Part shown: in pieces, positions 1-7,378 of the stretch
Layout of the letters: each line of letters opens with the position of its first letter
Position numbering within the stretch: position 1 is the stretch's first letter
Assembly: GCF_016900895.1 (NCBI RefSeq)
Contig: NZ_JAFEUN010000012.1
Location: 1 to 62,625 of the forward strand
Direction of reading: 5' to 3'
Length of the DNA: 62,625 nucleotides
Origin: Parashewanella hymeniacidonis
GTDB lineage: Bacteria > Pseudomonadota > Gammaproteobacteria > Enterobacterales > Shewanellaceae
Made by a program: the position numbers and the translations under genes
The notes under the pieces: generated by a model
Seen by the model: only the letters and a program-made list of their open reading frames with translations
Told to the model about the DNA's origin: nothing
Database searches by the model: none

Positions 1-77
1 TCAATTTTATATTTTGTGTGAGAACCATGCCTGTATCTCATACAAACATCATAAGGCCAACTGCTAGCTAAAAGCTA

Positions 78-94
78 CCCGTCTGAAAGACGGG
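78..94. repeat. IS605-like terminal hairpin
   Basis: Seven-base-pair perfect hairpin, CCCGTCT-gaa-AGACGGG, in the style of the subterminal hairpins of IS200/IS605-family elements. No transposase is visible beside it, so it could be the end of an element lying left of the window or a lone palindrome. The assignment is by resemblance only. Confidence 0.3.
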
Positions 95-147
95 GGGTTC
101 AACCCAGTTGTGGGACTAATGAAATTTGGTAGCGCTGACCTTTGGAG

Positions 148-184
148 GTTGAATTTTGTGCTACTTTAGCGCTCACCTGTTCAA
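148..184 (+). repeat. 37-bp direct repeat, copy 1
   Basis: This copy matches 3864-3900 at 30 of 37 positions by eye. Both copies lie a short distance upstream of a truncated gene tail: copy 1 precedes the lipoprotein tail at 218-298, and copy 2 precedes the rluA tail at 3960-4031. I do not recognise the sequence. Confidence 0.5.
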
Positions 185-217
185 TTTGCGACCACATTTA
201 ATGTTGAGTTAATGTAA

Positions 218-298
218 AAGTATGAACTTATTGCTGATTGGAAAAACAATGTATCATGGGAAAAGCTTGAGCAAAGACCTGTTGTGATGCCTGCTTAA
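218..298 (+). pseudogene. 3' remnant of a lipoprotein gene related to 1262-3835
   Basis: The open frame ends at TAA 296-298 and encodes about 26 residues. Its segment YELIADWKNNVSWEKLEQRP aligns with the C-terminus of the lipoprotein at 1262-3835 (YQLSVGLTNIVNWKKLTERP) at 10 of 20 positions, including Y, N, V, W, K, L, R and P. An in-frame stop lies directly upstream at 215-217, so only the tail survives. A strong terminator follows at 332-366, as expected for a genuine gene end. The match is short, so the assignment is moderate. Confidence 0.5.
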
Positions 299-331
299 TT
301 TATTAATCCTAATGATAATTAACAATCATCA

Positions 332-366
332 TTGAAAAAAGGAAAGCGCTCTACTTTCCTTTTTTC
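332..366 (+). terminator. Rho-independent terminator upstream of rluA
   Basis: Perfect 15-bp stem TTGAAAAAAGGAAAG / CTTTCCTTTTTTCAA with a 5-base loop; the descending arm ends in a T-run. It probably belonged to the gene whose tail lies at 218-298 and insulates rluA from upstream transcription. Confidence 0.75.
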
Positions 367-446
367 AATATACAAACCGAAGTTATCGCATTTCTAAAAT
401 CGGATAAACAGGTTAGAATTCTCTGCCGAATTTTTCAGGAAATGCA

Positions 447-1100
447 ATGCAAGTTTTTATCTATACTCCACCCTCAGTGCCTTGGTTAGATCTTCGTTAT
501 ATTGATGAAGATATTATTATTATCAATAAACCATCAGGCTTATTATCAAATCCCGGAATGGCTGAGCACACTTTTGATAGTGCTGTAACTCGCCTACAAG
601 AACTTTATCCTGAAACCATTCTCGTGCATCGTTTGGATTGCGATACATCAGGGATCATGGTGTTTGCTCGTACTAAGCAAGCTGAATCCAATTTAAAAAC
701 CCAGTTTCAAAATAAAGAAACACAAAAAGAATATATTGCAGAAATTGAAGGTCATTTGATGAAGGAATCAGGCACCATTGATTTAAGTTTAGGAAAAGAT
801 GAAAAAAGAGTGCCTCTGCAAAAACCAAAGAAAGACGGAAGAAAAGCTGTAACTCACTACCAAGTTCTTGAAGAGCGTAACGATAATACCCTCATAAAAT
901 TACTACCAGAAACGGGGAGAACCCACCAGCTCAGAGTCCATATGTTAGCATTAGGTCATCCGATTTTAGGTGATGAATTTTATGCAAACAAATCAGTTAT
1001 TGCCAAACGACAGCGTTTGAGCTTGCATGCTAGAAAGCTATCATTTACTCATCCTATGACTAAAGAATGGATGTCCTTTGTAAGTAAGCATTCTTTTTAA
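447..1100 (+). CDS. rluA: RluA-type rRNA/tRNA pseudouridine synthase
   Basis: This 217-residue protein is close in length to E. coli RluA (219 residues), which makes pseudouridine at 23S rRNA position 746 and tRNA position 32. The family signature HRLDCDTSG carries the catalytic aspartate, and NKPSGLLS near the N-terminus and GRTHQLRVHMLALGHPILGD further on are RluA-typical. There is no N-terminal S4 domain, which separates it from RluB, C, D, E and F. A terminator precedes it at 332-366, and a large lipoprotein gene follows after 161 bp. A second copy of its last ~67 bp lies at 3960-4031, beyond that lipoprotein gene, so this locus has been rearranged. The RluA-family call is very secure; the exact RluA paralogue is likely. 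Confidence 0.92.
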   Translation: MQVFIYTPPSVPWLDLRYIDEDIIIINKPSGLLSNPGMAEHTFDSAVTRLQELYPETILVHRLDCDTSGIMVFARTKQAESNLKTQFQNKETQKEYIAEIEGHLMKESGTIDLSLGKDEKRVPLQKPKKDGRKAVTHYQVLEERNDNTLIKLLPETGRTHQLRVHMLALGHPILGDEFYANKSVIAKRQRLSLHARKLSFTHPMTKEWMSFVSKHSF

Positions 1101-1261
1101 GACGCCAGTTAGACGCTTGTTGTGAGAAAAAATACATGATTTTCCTATCATGCCTAACTGTTGAGTAGTTACCATTCCTTTACCCCAAAAACTTTTTTTT
1201 GTAAGATGCTGAAAAGCAAATATTAAAACTAATAAGAATATAAAATCAAAGGATTGGATTT

Positions 1262-3835
1262 ATGCGCTACTTAAAGATTGTATATTTATATCTGCCTGTT
1301 ACATTAATTTTATGTACCCTAACCGGATGTGGTGGTGGTGAAAAATCCAAAAAGCCAGATGAAGTTTCAAAAACAAATATTCTACCAAGTGTAACTGTCA
1401 GTGATTCAGAAGTTAATGAAAAAGAGGAGCTGACTATAACAGGACAAGCCTCTGATGTTGATGGCACGATTGTAAGTTATCAATGGTCACAAATTTCAGG
1501 CCCAACAGTGACACTTAACAACGCAACCACAAGCTCAGCTACATTTCTCGCCCCAGAAGTAGCAGAAGATGAAATTATAATCCTTTCTTTAACCGCTACA
1601 GATAATAATGGTGGTTCGGTCTCTCAAAGCGCAGACATAAAAGTGATTAATAATATTACTCCTTTAGTCTCAATCTCACCGATCACGATAGAAGAAAAGA
1701 AAGAAGTAAACCTCCAAGCTGAGGCAAGTGATCAAGATGGTACTGTCGTTTCATATTTATGGGAGCAATCGTCAGGGCCTGATGTAGAGCTAAACGAAGT
1801 TACAAATAGCAACCTTATATTCATTGCACCTGAAATATCTCAAGACACTACACTGAGTTTTTCTATTACGGTAACGGACGACGACAATGAGTCAACAACT
1901 CAAACTGTCGAGGTGAATGTTACAGCGAATATCTTAAGCTTCAACTTATCAGGCAGAGTATACGGACATTCAACGGCCTCAGATATCAGCTTTTTCGTCG
2001 GTGAACAGCTATTTGAAACCAAAACTGATCAGCATGGTGAATATCAAATCAGCTTTGAGCTTGATGACGTATATTCAGAACATATTTTGCGAATGCGCGC
2101 CATTGGCGCCGAAGAATCAACTACATTTGAAGTCACATCACTAGTATCTGATATTAAAACCATGACGAAGTTAGGTGGAGCAGATGGATTATTGACGAAT
2201 TCAACACTACCGTCTTTAAACATTTCACACTTCGCAAATGCCTATACTGCATTAATTTTTAACGAAAATGGAAATGAATACCCTCAGACATCAGCAGAGC
2301 TAGACAAATTACCTGATAATTTTGATTTTAGTGCGATACTCCCACTTGCAACACTCAGCAAGCTTGTTGCTGACAAAACTTTATTAGAAATAACAGGCAG
2401 TGACATAACTTCATTAGATCTTCTTTCAGATTATGATCATGCTAATGAAATTGTTTTACTCATCGAAGAGTATATGCAAGATGAGCTCGAAGAACTATAT
2501 TCATCAAATAATGAACTCACATTTGTTATTGGTAAAGACCAAAGAATTGCTGGTACATACTTTTTAAACAATAACTTTGAAAATGCAGACGGTGGAAAAC
2601 TAGAATTAAAAGATGACAATACTGGTGAATTAATAACTGCAACAGGTGCTTACACTTTCTCTTGGGAAACAACATCTTCTGAACTTGTTATAACTTACGA
2701 TGGGAGTGGACCAATTAACAGTGTTGGCAATGGAACTGTTCCAGGAAGAGATGGTTATTATACTTGGACTACCCATCGTTCCAAGTCACATTTAAAACTG
2801 TTAAGAAATCCATATAGTTCATTATTGGTTGCTCGGCACTATAATTATAATAAATATGACTCATCAAACGCTTTACCGGATAGTGAACCTATTGCACAGC
2901 AATTAGAAGCTTCAGTGTTATACCAGTTGGATAACGTTCCCCAAAACCCGTTTAAACTAAATACCAATTACTCAATCCCAATCCCAATAGGCTCTAGCCT
3001 ATGGGGAACAAACTCAATAGAGAACAATTATGACTCTCAATCACGTCAAGTCTTTGATGTAACTCTTCTCGATGAGCAATCAGTACAAGTTAAATATGGT
3101 AACTTTTTGAATGATGGCACTTTGGTGAGTAAAACCCTTGAAGTGCCATACACTACCTCAACCGACAATACATTAAGCTTTGCCCTTTCTGAGGACAATG
3201 AGCATGACTTCGAAGTTTCAATTAAACCTATAAAAAACTCTACACCTACTTTAGTTAATACAGACGTAAAAATATCAGATCAACAAAAGTTCACTCAAAC
3301 ACATGAAATGCTCGATCATTCAAATGAATGGTCGACTGAAAACATACCTGGAATTTATAGCTTAGACGGCCGTTTTGGAAAAACTAGAAACTACTGGTGG
3401 CTAGAATTAAATCAAGATGGCTCTGGTCATTTCGTCAGTGGTATTGACAGAGATGACTCCGGCAAGCTTGATGAAAGCGAGGCACGTTTGCATCCTCTCA
3501 AATGGCAATTAAATAGTGACAACTCGTTATCTATCAAACGCTATTATTACAACGAGTATTATCCTGATTCACAGAACTCAGGTTACTGCATCTCTGAGGA
3601 GTTCTCACCACTAGAAACCTCTGAGTGTGTCGAGTATCACCACCGTAAATGGTATTTATCTAGCATTCATCATGGGCGTATTTATATGAAGCAAGAGCAT
3701 AAATTTTTCATTCCTCCATGGAGAGGATTACAAGAATTTAATGATGGTTTTAACTACCAATTGTCTGTCGGGTTAACAAACATTGTAAACTGGAAAAAGT
3801 TAACAGAACGCCCGATTTCCGTTTATAGCTTTTAA
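1262..3835 (+). CDS. Large lipoprotein with two PKD/Ig-like repeats
   Basis: This 857-residue protein starts with a lipoprotein signal peptide ending in LTGCGGG, so it should be lipidated and exported, probably to the outer membrane. Two repeats of about 90 residues follow (roughly residues 40-130 and 133-222). Both contain DGT-V-SY-W and end in a TV-D motif, as in PKD/REJ-type beta-sandwich domains. The remaining ~630 residues are Asp-, Asn- and Ser-rich and not recognised. AAAGGA lies ahead of the ATG. The gene sits between intact rluA and a stray copy of the rluA 3' end, and a remnant resembling its own C-terminus lies upstream at 218-298. It therefore looks like an accessory gene gained through recombination. 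A surface or adhesive role is only a guess from the PKD domains. Confidence 0.85.
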   Translation: MRYLKIVYLYLPVTLILCTLTGCGGGEKSKKPDEVSKTNILPSVTVSDSEVNEKEELTITGQASDVDGTIVSYQWSQISGPTVTLNNATTSSATFLAPEVAEDEIIILSLTATDNNGGSVSQSADIKVINNITPLVSISPITIEEKKEVNLQAEASDQDGTVVSYLWEQSSGPDVELNEVTNSNLIFIAPEISQDTTLSFSITVTDDDNESTTQTVEVNVTANILSFNLSGRVYGHSTASDISFFVGEQLFETKTDQHGEYQISFELDDVYSEHILRMRAIGAEESTTFEVTSLVSDIKTMTKLGGADGLLTNSTLPSLNISHFANAYTALIFNENGNEYPQTSAELDKLPDNFDFSAILPLATLSKLVADKTLLEITGSDITSLDLLSDYDHANEIVLLIEEYMQDELEELYSSNNELTFVIGKDQRIAGTYFLNNNFENADGGKLELKDDNTGELITATGAYTFSWETTSSELVITYDGSGPINSVGNGTVPGRDGYYTWTTHRSKSHLKLLRNPYSSLLVARHYNYNKYDSSNALPDSEPIAQQLEASVLYQLDNVPQNPFKLNTNYSIPIPIGSSLWGTNSIENNYDSQSRQVFDVTLLDEQSVQVKYGNFLNDGTLVSKTLEVPYTTSTDNTLSFALSEDNEHDFEVSIKPIKNSTPTLVNTDVKISDQQKFTQTHEMLDHSNEWSTENIPGIYSLDGRFGKTRNYWWLELNQDGSGHFVSGIDRDDSGKLDESEARLHPLKWQLNSDNSLSIKRYYYNEYYPDSQNSGYCISEEFSPLETSECVEYHHRKWYLSSIHHGRIYMKQEHKFFIPPWRGLQEFNDGFNYQLSVGLTNIVNWKKLTERPISVYSF

Positions 3836-3863
3836 AAGGACTAGGTACGGTTTATCTTTCAGA

Positions 3864-3900
3864 GTTAAATTTCGTGCTATTTGAGCGTTTACCTATTCAA
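3864..3900 (+). repeat. 37-bp direct repeat, copy 2
   Basis: Matches 148-184 at 30 of 37 positions. It lies 28 bp after the lipoprotein stop codon and 59 bp before the duplicated rluA tail. See copy 1. Confidence 0.5.
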
Positions 3901-3959
3901 GGTGTGAGCAGTGAAGCTTAGTCTTCTAAGTAGACTGGTCACAACACTGAACAGTGAAT

Positions 3960-4031
3960 GCTCAAAAGCTATCTTTTACTCATCCTATGACTAAAGAATG
4001 GATGTCCTTCGTAAATAAGCATCCTTTTTTG
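3960..4031 (+). pseudogene. Duplicated 3' end of rluA
   Basis: Positions 3960-4026 match 1029-1095, the end of rluA, at about 61 of 67 bases. In the rluA frame this copy reads LSFTHPMTKEWMSFVNKHPF, against LSFTHPMTKEWMSFVSKHSF in the intact gene. Two of the four in-frame differences are silent. The stop codon is lost and the frame runs on a little. Because the changes are partly synonymous, this tail probably diverged while it was still part of a working rluA allele. The rest of that gene is absent. Confidence 0.85.
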
Positions 4032-4285
4032 AGTCATATATTTTACACTCCGCAATATCTGAAATAGATTCGATGGGGAATATCAGCCCCTAAACCGCAT
4101 TGCATTTTTCTAACCAACTTTTGGCCCAAACCTTTATAGGTTTCAATAAGCTAAATTCAAACCATTACCGTCACACTTGCTAAGGCGAGTGTCCAGTGAC
4201 GTTTTAATGCGTAGCATCATTTTTTATAACCAGATATCAAAACTTCTGCGAAGTTTAAAAGTCGTGGGGCTGCACACCACACCGC

Positions 4286-4319
4286 CAAAAGGGGAAGCCT
4301 CCAGCTGTTTCCCCTTTTG
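4286..4319. terminator. Strong hairpin inside repeat copy A
   Basis: Perfect 11-bp stem CAAAAGGGGAA / TTCCCCTTTTG with a 12-base loop. It could act as a terminator, but only four Ts follow the G/C part and no gene lies directly upstream. It may simply be a structural part of the repeat. Confidence 0.35.
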
Positions 4320-4426
4320 AATCCCCAGAGCCGCCCCGCAAAGTTAAACGTAATACCTCTTATGGCAAACAATAACTAACGCTTCTGATGGTGCATCTGA
4401 TAGGCAGGACGCCCGAATGTCGTGAA

Positions 4427-4440
4427 GCACATGGATGTGC
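4427..4440 (+). promoter_or_regulatory. GGA-loop hairpin 1 (CsrA-site-like)
   Basis: GCACATGGATGTGC has 5-bp arms GCACA/TGTGC and a TGGA loop. CsrA/RsmA proteins bind GGA presented in hairpin loops, and their published in-vitro consensus is RUACARGGAUGU. The match here is partial. Function would require transcription of the plus strand, which is not shown. Confidence 0.3.
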
Positions 4441-4466
4441 GAGAACGACCATGCACCCCAGAATCT

Positions 4467-4488
4467 AGCGCAGCGTCCATGCTGCGCT
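4467..4488. repeat. 8-bp perfect inverted repeat
   Basis: AGCGCAGC / GCTGCGCT with a 6-base loop, in the spacer (4448-4667) between the two inverted repeat copies. I see no convincing gene in that spacer. Confidence 0.4.
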
Positions 4489-4671
4489 TACGCTATTTTT
4501 CAACAACTAAGAAATACAACTTTGCCATGGGAAACTGTTGTAAACGCCAGGGGTATTGGTTGTTTTAAAATCAGTACAAGTGATAACATTAAAATATTCA
4601 AATACAGCTTAAGGGCTGACGGTTCCCATTGAAGCTGTTGAAGATATGATTGAATGCAAAATGACGTGAGA

Positions 4672-4687
4672 CCGACATGGATGTCGG
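4672..4687 (+). promoter_or_regulatory. GGA-loop hairpin 2 (CsrA-site-like)
   Basis: CCGACATGGATGTCGG: 6-bp stem with a TGGA loop, the same design as hairpin 1. Confidence 0.3.
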
Positions 4688-4699
4688 GCTAGACTCAGA

Positions 4700-4715
4700 G
4701 GTACAAGGATGTACC
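4700..4715 (+). promoter_or_regulatory. GGA-loop hairpin 3, exact CsrA consensus
   Basis: GGTACAAGGATGTACC has 6-bp arms and an AGGA loop. As RNA it contains GUACAAGGAUGU, which matches the CsrA selection consensus RUACARGGAUGU at all 12 positions. The stem can extend outwards through CTCAGA / TCTGAG with a small internal bulge. The sequence match is direct; any binding is inferred. Confidence 0.4.
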
Positions 4716-4872
4716 ATCTGAGGCGTTAGGCATTTATTCAATCATACCTGAAACGTTCAGCTTCGTTTGGGCGGCAAGAGATGATGCAAGAAGGGATTTG
4801 CTGGAGAACCCCTTTTTGCTCGGGTGTGGGTGGAAAGCCCACGATGTTTTAAAGTGCGAAGCACTTTCTTAA

Positions 4873-5552
4873 CCAACTTATGCACCAAAACATCAGGTTA
4901 GATTGTTTGCTCTAGAAGGTGTTTGATATTCTAATTTTGAGGTGGTCAGGTGAAATCAGAAATTTCGATCCCGTTGGTGATGTAATGTCAAATCCAGAGA
5001 GAAAATACAGCAGAAAAAGCTACAAATAATGTAGCTTAAGTTTTGAGCGCAAAGTGACACCTGTCAGTATTGAAAAACGCCGAAACAAAAAATACTATTG
5101 GGATAGGGGGTCAATATGGTGGCGTACTTGAATATAAATTTAGCTCGATAAGTTATAACACATTTACTTGAAACAAGATACAATAAAACGGTTAATTTAG
5201 CCCGGAAAAAGAAGATCGCCGCACTCGATGATGACTCTCGCTCTGCCCGGAAATTTAATGCGCTAGCCGTGTTACTCTAGCACTTGCTGATAATTTAAAC
5301 ATAGCTAAGTCATAGGAGTTGTATTACACCCGGTTCAGATAATAATTGCGACACGCTGGGGGTTCATGTCATGGTTTACGACAAAAAAATCGGATTATTA
5401 TCTTGGGGGCGGCCACTTGAACAAGAAAGAAGTAGCTGTGAAAACAATTTGTTTCAAACTATTAACTGCTTAATACCAACATAGCCTTGCTACGACTTTA
5501 AGAACCTCTTCTCAACTCCATTGATTAGGTGATTAATAGACAGGAGATTCCG
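4873..5552. other. Intergenic stretch without recognised gene
   Basis: About 680 bp with stops in all frames. It holds a small inverted repeat, AAGCTAC / GTAGCTT (5018-5037), and a short open stretch near 5200-5278 that is too short to assign. It may be decayed coding sequence. The last bases carry the ribosome-binding site of the next gene. Confidence 0.5.
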
Positions 5553-5840
5553 ATGGCCATACAAAGAACACAGCCACTTTTGGCTAATCAACAACCCGCA
5601 GCTCAAGAGCGAAATACATTAACAACCTTCTTTGAATATACTATATTCACTTCAGGTCTAGTTGCTTGCGGGGCTATGATTGCTTTAAATAATTTTCATG
5701 AAAATCATTGCGATACACAACAAAAATGGGGAAGTAACCCCGACTGCCAAAGATATATTAGTTACCATGGCATTATAGGAGCATCTGTGGTCATTGCTGG
5801 TGTATCTGCTGTAACACGCTGGTTTGCACAACAGCGGTAA
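5553..5840 (+). CDS. Small two-helix membrane protein, unknown
   Basis: Encodes 95 residues. The ATG at 5553 is preferred over an upstream GTG because AGGAG sits 6-7 bases before it. The N-terminal ~25 residues are polar and Gln-rich. Two hydrophobic segments follow (about residues 28-46 and 69-85), separated by a Cys-containing polar loop with HCDTQQKWGSNPDC, whose two cysteines could form a disulfide. The protein ends in WFAQQR. I do not recognise the family. The gene stands alone between repeat-rich DNA and an IS200-type element. Confidence 0.55.
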   Translation: MAIQRTQPLLANQQPAAQERNTLTTFFEYTIFTSGLVACGAMIALNNFHENHCDTQQKWGSNPDCQRYISYHGIIGASVVIAGVSAVTRWFAQQR

Positions 5841-5924
5841 CATAAATTTTTCAGACTTAAACTCCAACTTCTTAACAAGTTCGATATTCCCAGCTTAAAG
5901 CAGCAGGGAGTTAGAAGTAGATAA

Positions 5925-6436
5925 TGAACTACCCCGCCGCAAGCAGCGGGGTATCAATCTAGAACATCTCTAACTGATGAACATTATGGAGCTTCTTATA
6001 TTCATTCCCTTGATTCTTAACATAATTGGCAATCATTTGTTCATCTCCATGTTTACCAACTGTGCTAGCTAAATATCCATCTGTACAAAGTTCACCACCC
6101 CACAACTGTTTCTTGACTGATGGACAACGGCTGAATACTTCTCTTGCCGTTAAACTTTTTATCATCGTTACGAGCTTTGTCACCGAATACGTCGGCACTG
6201 ACTGAACGAGAAAGTGAACCTGGTCTTTGTCTGTTCCTATTTCTAAAAATTTTATTTGGTAACGACTTTCTATATCAAGGCATATATTCTTGATTTCCTT
6301 ATCGACTGTGTCGTCAAATACCGCTCTTCTGTATTTGGCTGGAAAAACTAAGTGATATAGTAAAATAGTTACGTTATGGCTCTTGTGAATGAATTCGCTC
6401 ATTACATCATATTACGCCGCAAGCGGCGGGGAATAA
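5925..6436 (-). mobile_element. IS200/IS605-family element (tnpA only)
   Basis: A tnpA gene is bracketed by end hairpins: ACCCCGC / GCGGGGT at 5931-5952 and CGCCGC-aa-GCGGCG at 6415-6428. There is no tnpB, so this is the IS200 type. Exact ends are estimated from the hairpins; elements of this family make no terminal inverted repeats or target duplications. It abuts an IS110 transposase tail on its right. Confidence 0.75.
5959..6402 (-). CDS. tnpA: IS200-type Y1 transposase TnpA, altered HUH motif
   Basis: This 147-residue protein is a Y1 HUH single-strand transposase that would excise and insert the element by 5'-phosphotyrosine chemistry. Family marks are FPAKYRRAVF near residue 20, WGGELCTDGY near residue 101 and the putative catalytic tyrosine in ANYVKNQG near residue 125. 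The metal-binding HUH motif, normally DHVHFLV in close relatives, reads DQVHFLV here: the first histidine codon is CAG (Gln). The reading frame is otherwise intact. Family assignment is secure, but activity is doubtful because one metal ligand appears to be lost. Confidence 0.88.
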   Translation of the reverse strand: MSEFIHKSHNVTILLYHLVFPAKYRRAVFDDTVDKEIKNICLDIESRYQIKFLEIGTDKDQVHFLVQSVPTYSVTKLVTMIKSLTAREVFSRCPSVKKQLWGGELCTDGYLASTVGKHGDEQMIANYVKNQGNEYKKLHNVHQLEMF

Positions 6437-6463
6437 AACCCTCAGAGCTTCAAGGTTTGATAG

Positions 6464-6655
6464 CTGGTCTTTTGCGTAAAACAAATCGTAAAAAGAGAAG
6501 CCCGAACTACAAAAGAAAAATGGATACAAGGGCTCGTTGAACGACGCGGGAAGAAATGTGCTGCAGTGGCATTAGCCAGTAAAACCGTAAGGACAGCTTT
6601 TGCCATGTTAACCCAGGGAACTGAATATAAGGCTGAATTAATCCCAGCCAAGTAA
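6464..6655 (+). pseudogene. C-terminal remnant of an IS110-family transposase
   Basis: After a stop at 6461-6463 the frame reads about 60 residues, including KEKWIQGLVERRGKKCAAVA and LTQGTEYKAELIPAK, and ends at TAA 6653-6655. This is the conserved C-terminal part of IS110-family (Transposase_20) proteins. The N-terminal DEDD domain is missing, and the preserved part begins about 30 bp from the IS200 element. The IS200 insertion or a deletion probably removed the rest. Confidence 0.75.
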
Positions 6656-6904
6656 TGAGTTTAAACAACAAAATGCTCAATCGAAGATGAAAATCAGCCA
6701 GTAAAAACAGTTAAGCACTAAGAGCTTTGAGCTCGTAGTACAGGTTTGTTTACTGGTTCGAGTAAATATCAGAGAGCCTGAGTTCGCTACTCAACATTGA
6801 GCTCGTACATAAGTACGCATTTATTCATCGATTAATAACAGTTTGTTGTTGACACGTGGGGAGTCCACATAAGTGCTTACATCGCTTCAATTCACCTGAC
6901 AGGA
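6656..6904. other. Intergenic, probable IS110 right flank
   Basis: About 250 bp after the IS110 transposase stop. It has repeated short words (GAGCTCGTA occurs twice) but no gene I can support. It may include the non-coding end of the IS110 element. Confidence 0.35.
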
Positions 6905-7201
6905 TTGAGATTTTGTTTACTTCTTCATGCCAAGCAGAACGGTGAAAACAGCAAGATCTGTGACTCAAGAAATCTGTTTAGTGACAGTTTACGGAATTTA
7001 GATTTTGCTTGTAAATTATGGGGATTATTTCAGGCATTGATCAGTGATGCCATCTCAAATATTGCTACGTTACCAGCTGAAGATGGCGAAAAAATATTGG
7101 GTAAAATCAACGAGGAGGTCACTTCTTTCTTTATTCAAGTTATGCAAATGGATACGTTTACCTTACGCCAAGAGGCCATTTCTAGTGGAAAGTATCCATG
7201 A
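6905..7201 (+). CDS. Hypothetical protein or fragment
   Basis: An open frame of 98 codons from a TTG start. The frame stays open upstream to about 6839 without an ATG, which suggests a truncated gene rather than a complete one. The C-terminal half (GEKILGKINEEVTSFFIQV onward) looks like an amphipathic helical protein and ends in SSGKYP. I do not recognise it. It lies beside IS debris. Confidence 0.3.
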   Translation: MRFCLLLHAKQNGENSKICDSRNLFSDSLRNLDFACKLWGLFQALISDAISNIATLPAEDGEKILGKINEEVTSFFIQVMQMDTFTLRQEAISSGKYP

Positions 7202-7350
7202 TTTTTAGTGAAAACGAACTCCGAAACTTGAGTTAATATTAAAGTTTCATTAATTAATAGTAATGACTTTTCGTTGATAAAAAGTAATATTCCGAACAAG
7301 GAATTGTCCAGAAGCCATTTACAGAACGAAGCATGGTTTACTCCAAAATC

Positions 7351-7370
7351 GCTCCAGCTTTCACTGGAGC
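7351..7370 (-). terminator. Terminator of dbpA
   Basis: GCTCCAG / CTGGAGC stem with a 6-base loop, 9 bp past the dbpA stop codon. On the minus strand it is followed by GATTTT, a modest U-tract. Confidence 0.6.
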
Positions 7371-7378
7371 AATCAAAC

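Larger units (their letters stand above)
4236..4447 (+). repeat. Dispersed repeat, copy A of an inverted pair
   Basis: Non-coding block that can be aligned with the reverse complement of 4668-4872. Shared landmarks occur in the same order: a GCG hairpin beside TTTAAAA, TCGTGGG, CACACC, AAAAGGGG, CCAGC, CCGCCC, AACGT, then CTAACGC-TC-GATGGT-CATC. It contains several small hairpins. I do not recognise the family, and no transposase is linked to it. Confidence 0.6.
4668..4872 (-). repeat. Dispersed repeat, copy B of an inverted pair
   Basis: The reverse complement of this block aligns with 4236-4447, with the landmarks in the same order. It contains two GGA-loop hairpins and ends in AAAGTGC-gaa-GCACTTT. 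Together the two copies flank a ~220 bp spacer. Confidence 0.6.

Noticed and set aside
4435-4632. 65-codon open frame in the inverted-repeat region
   Set aside because: It begins inside repeat copy A, spans the hairpin spacer, has no ribosome-binding site and no family-like composition.
4370-4735. Possible integron attC sites (CTAACGC and GGCGTTAGGC words)
   Set aside because: The words are part of the dispersed inverted repeats; there is no integrase, no cassette array and no proper paired core sites.
5200-5278. Short open stretch that looked like a gene fragment
   Set aside because: About 26 codons with no recognisable motif; too short to support.
6442-6651. Minus-strand open frame of 69 codons
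   Set aside because: Antisense shadow of the IS110 transposase tail, whose plus-strand frame matches a known family.
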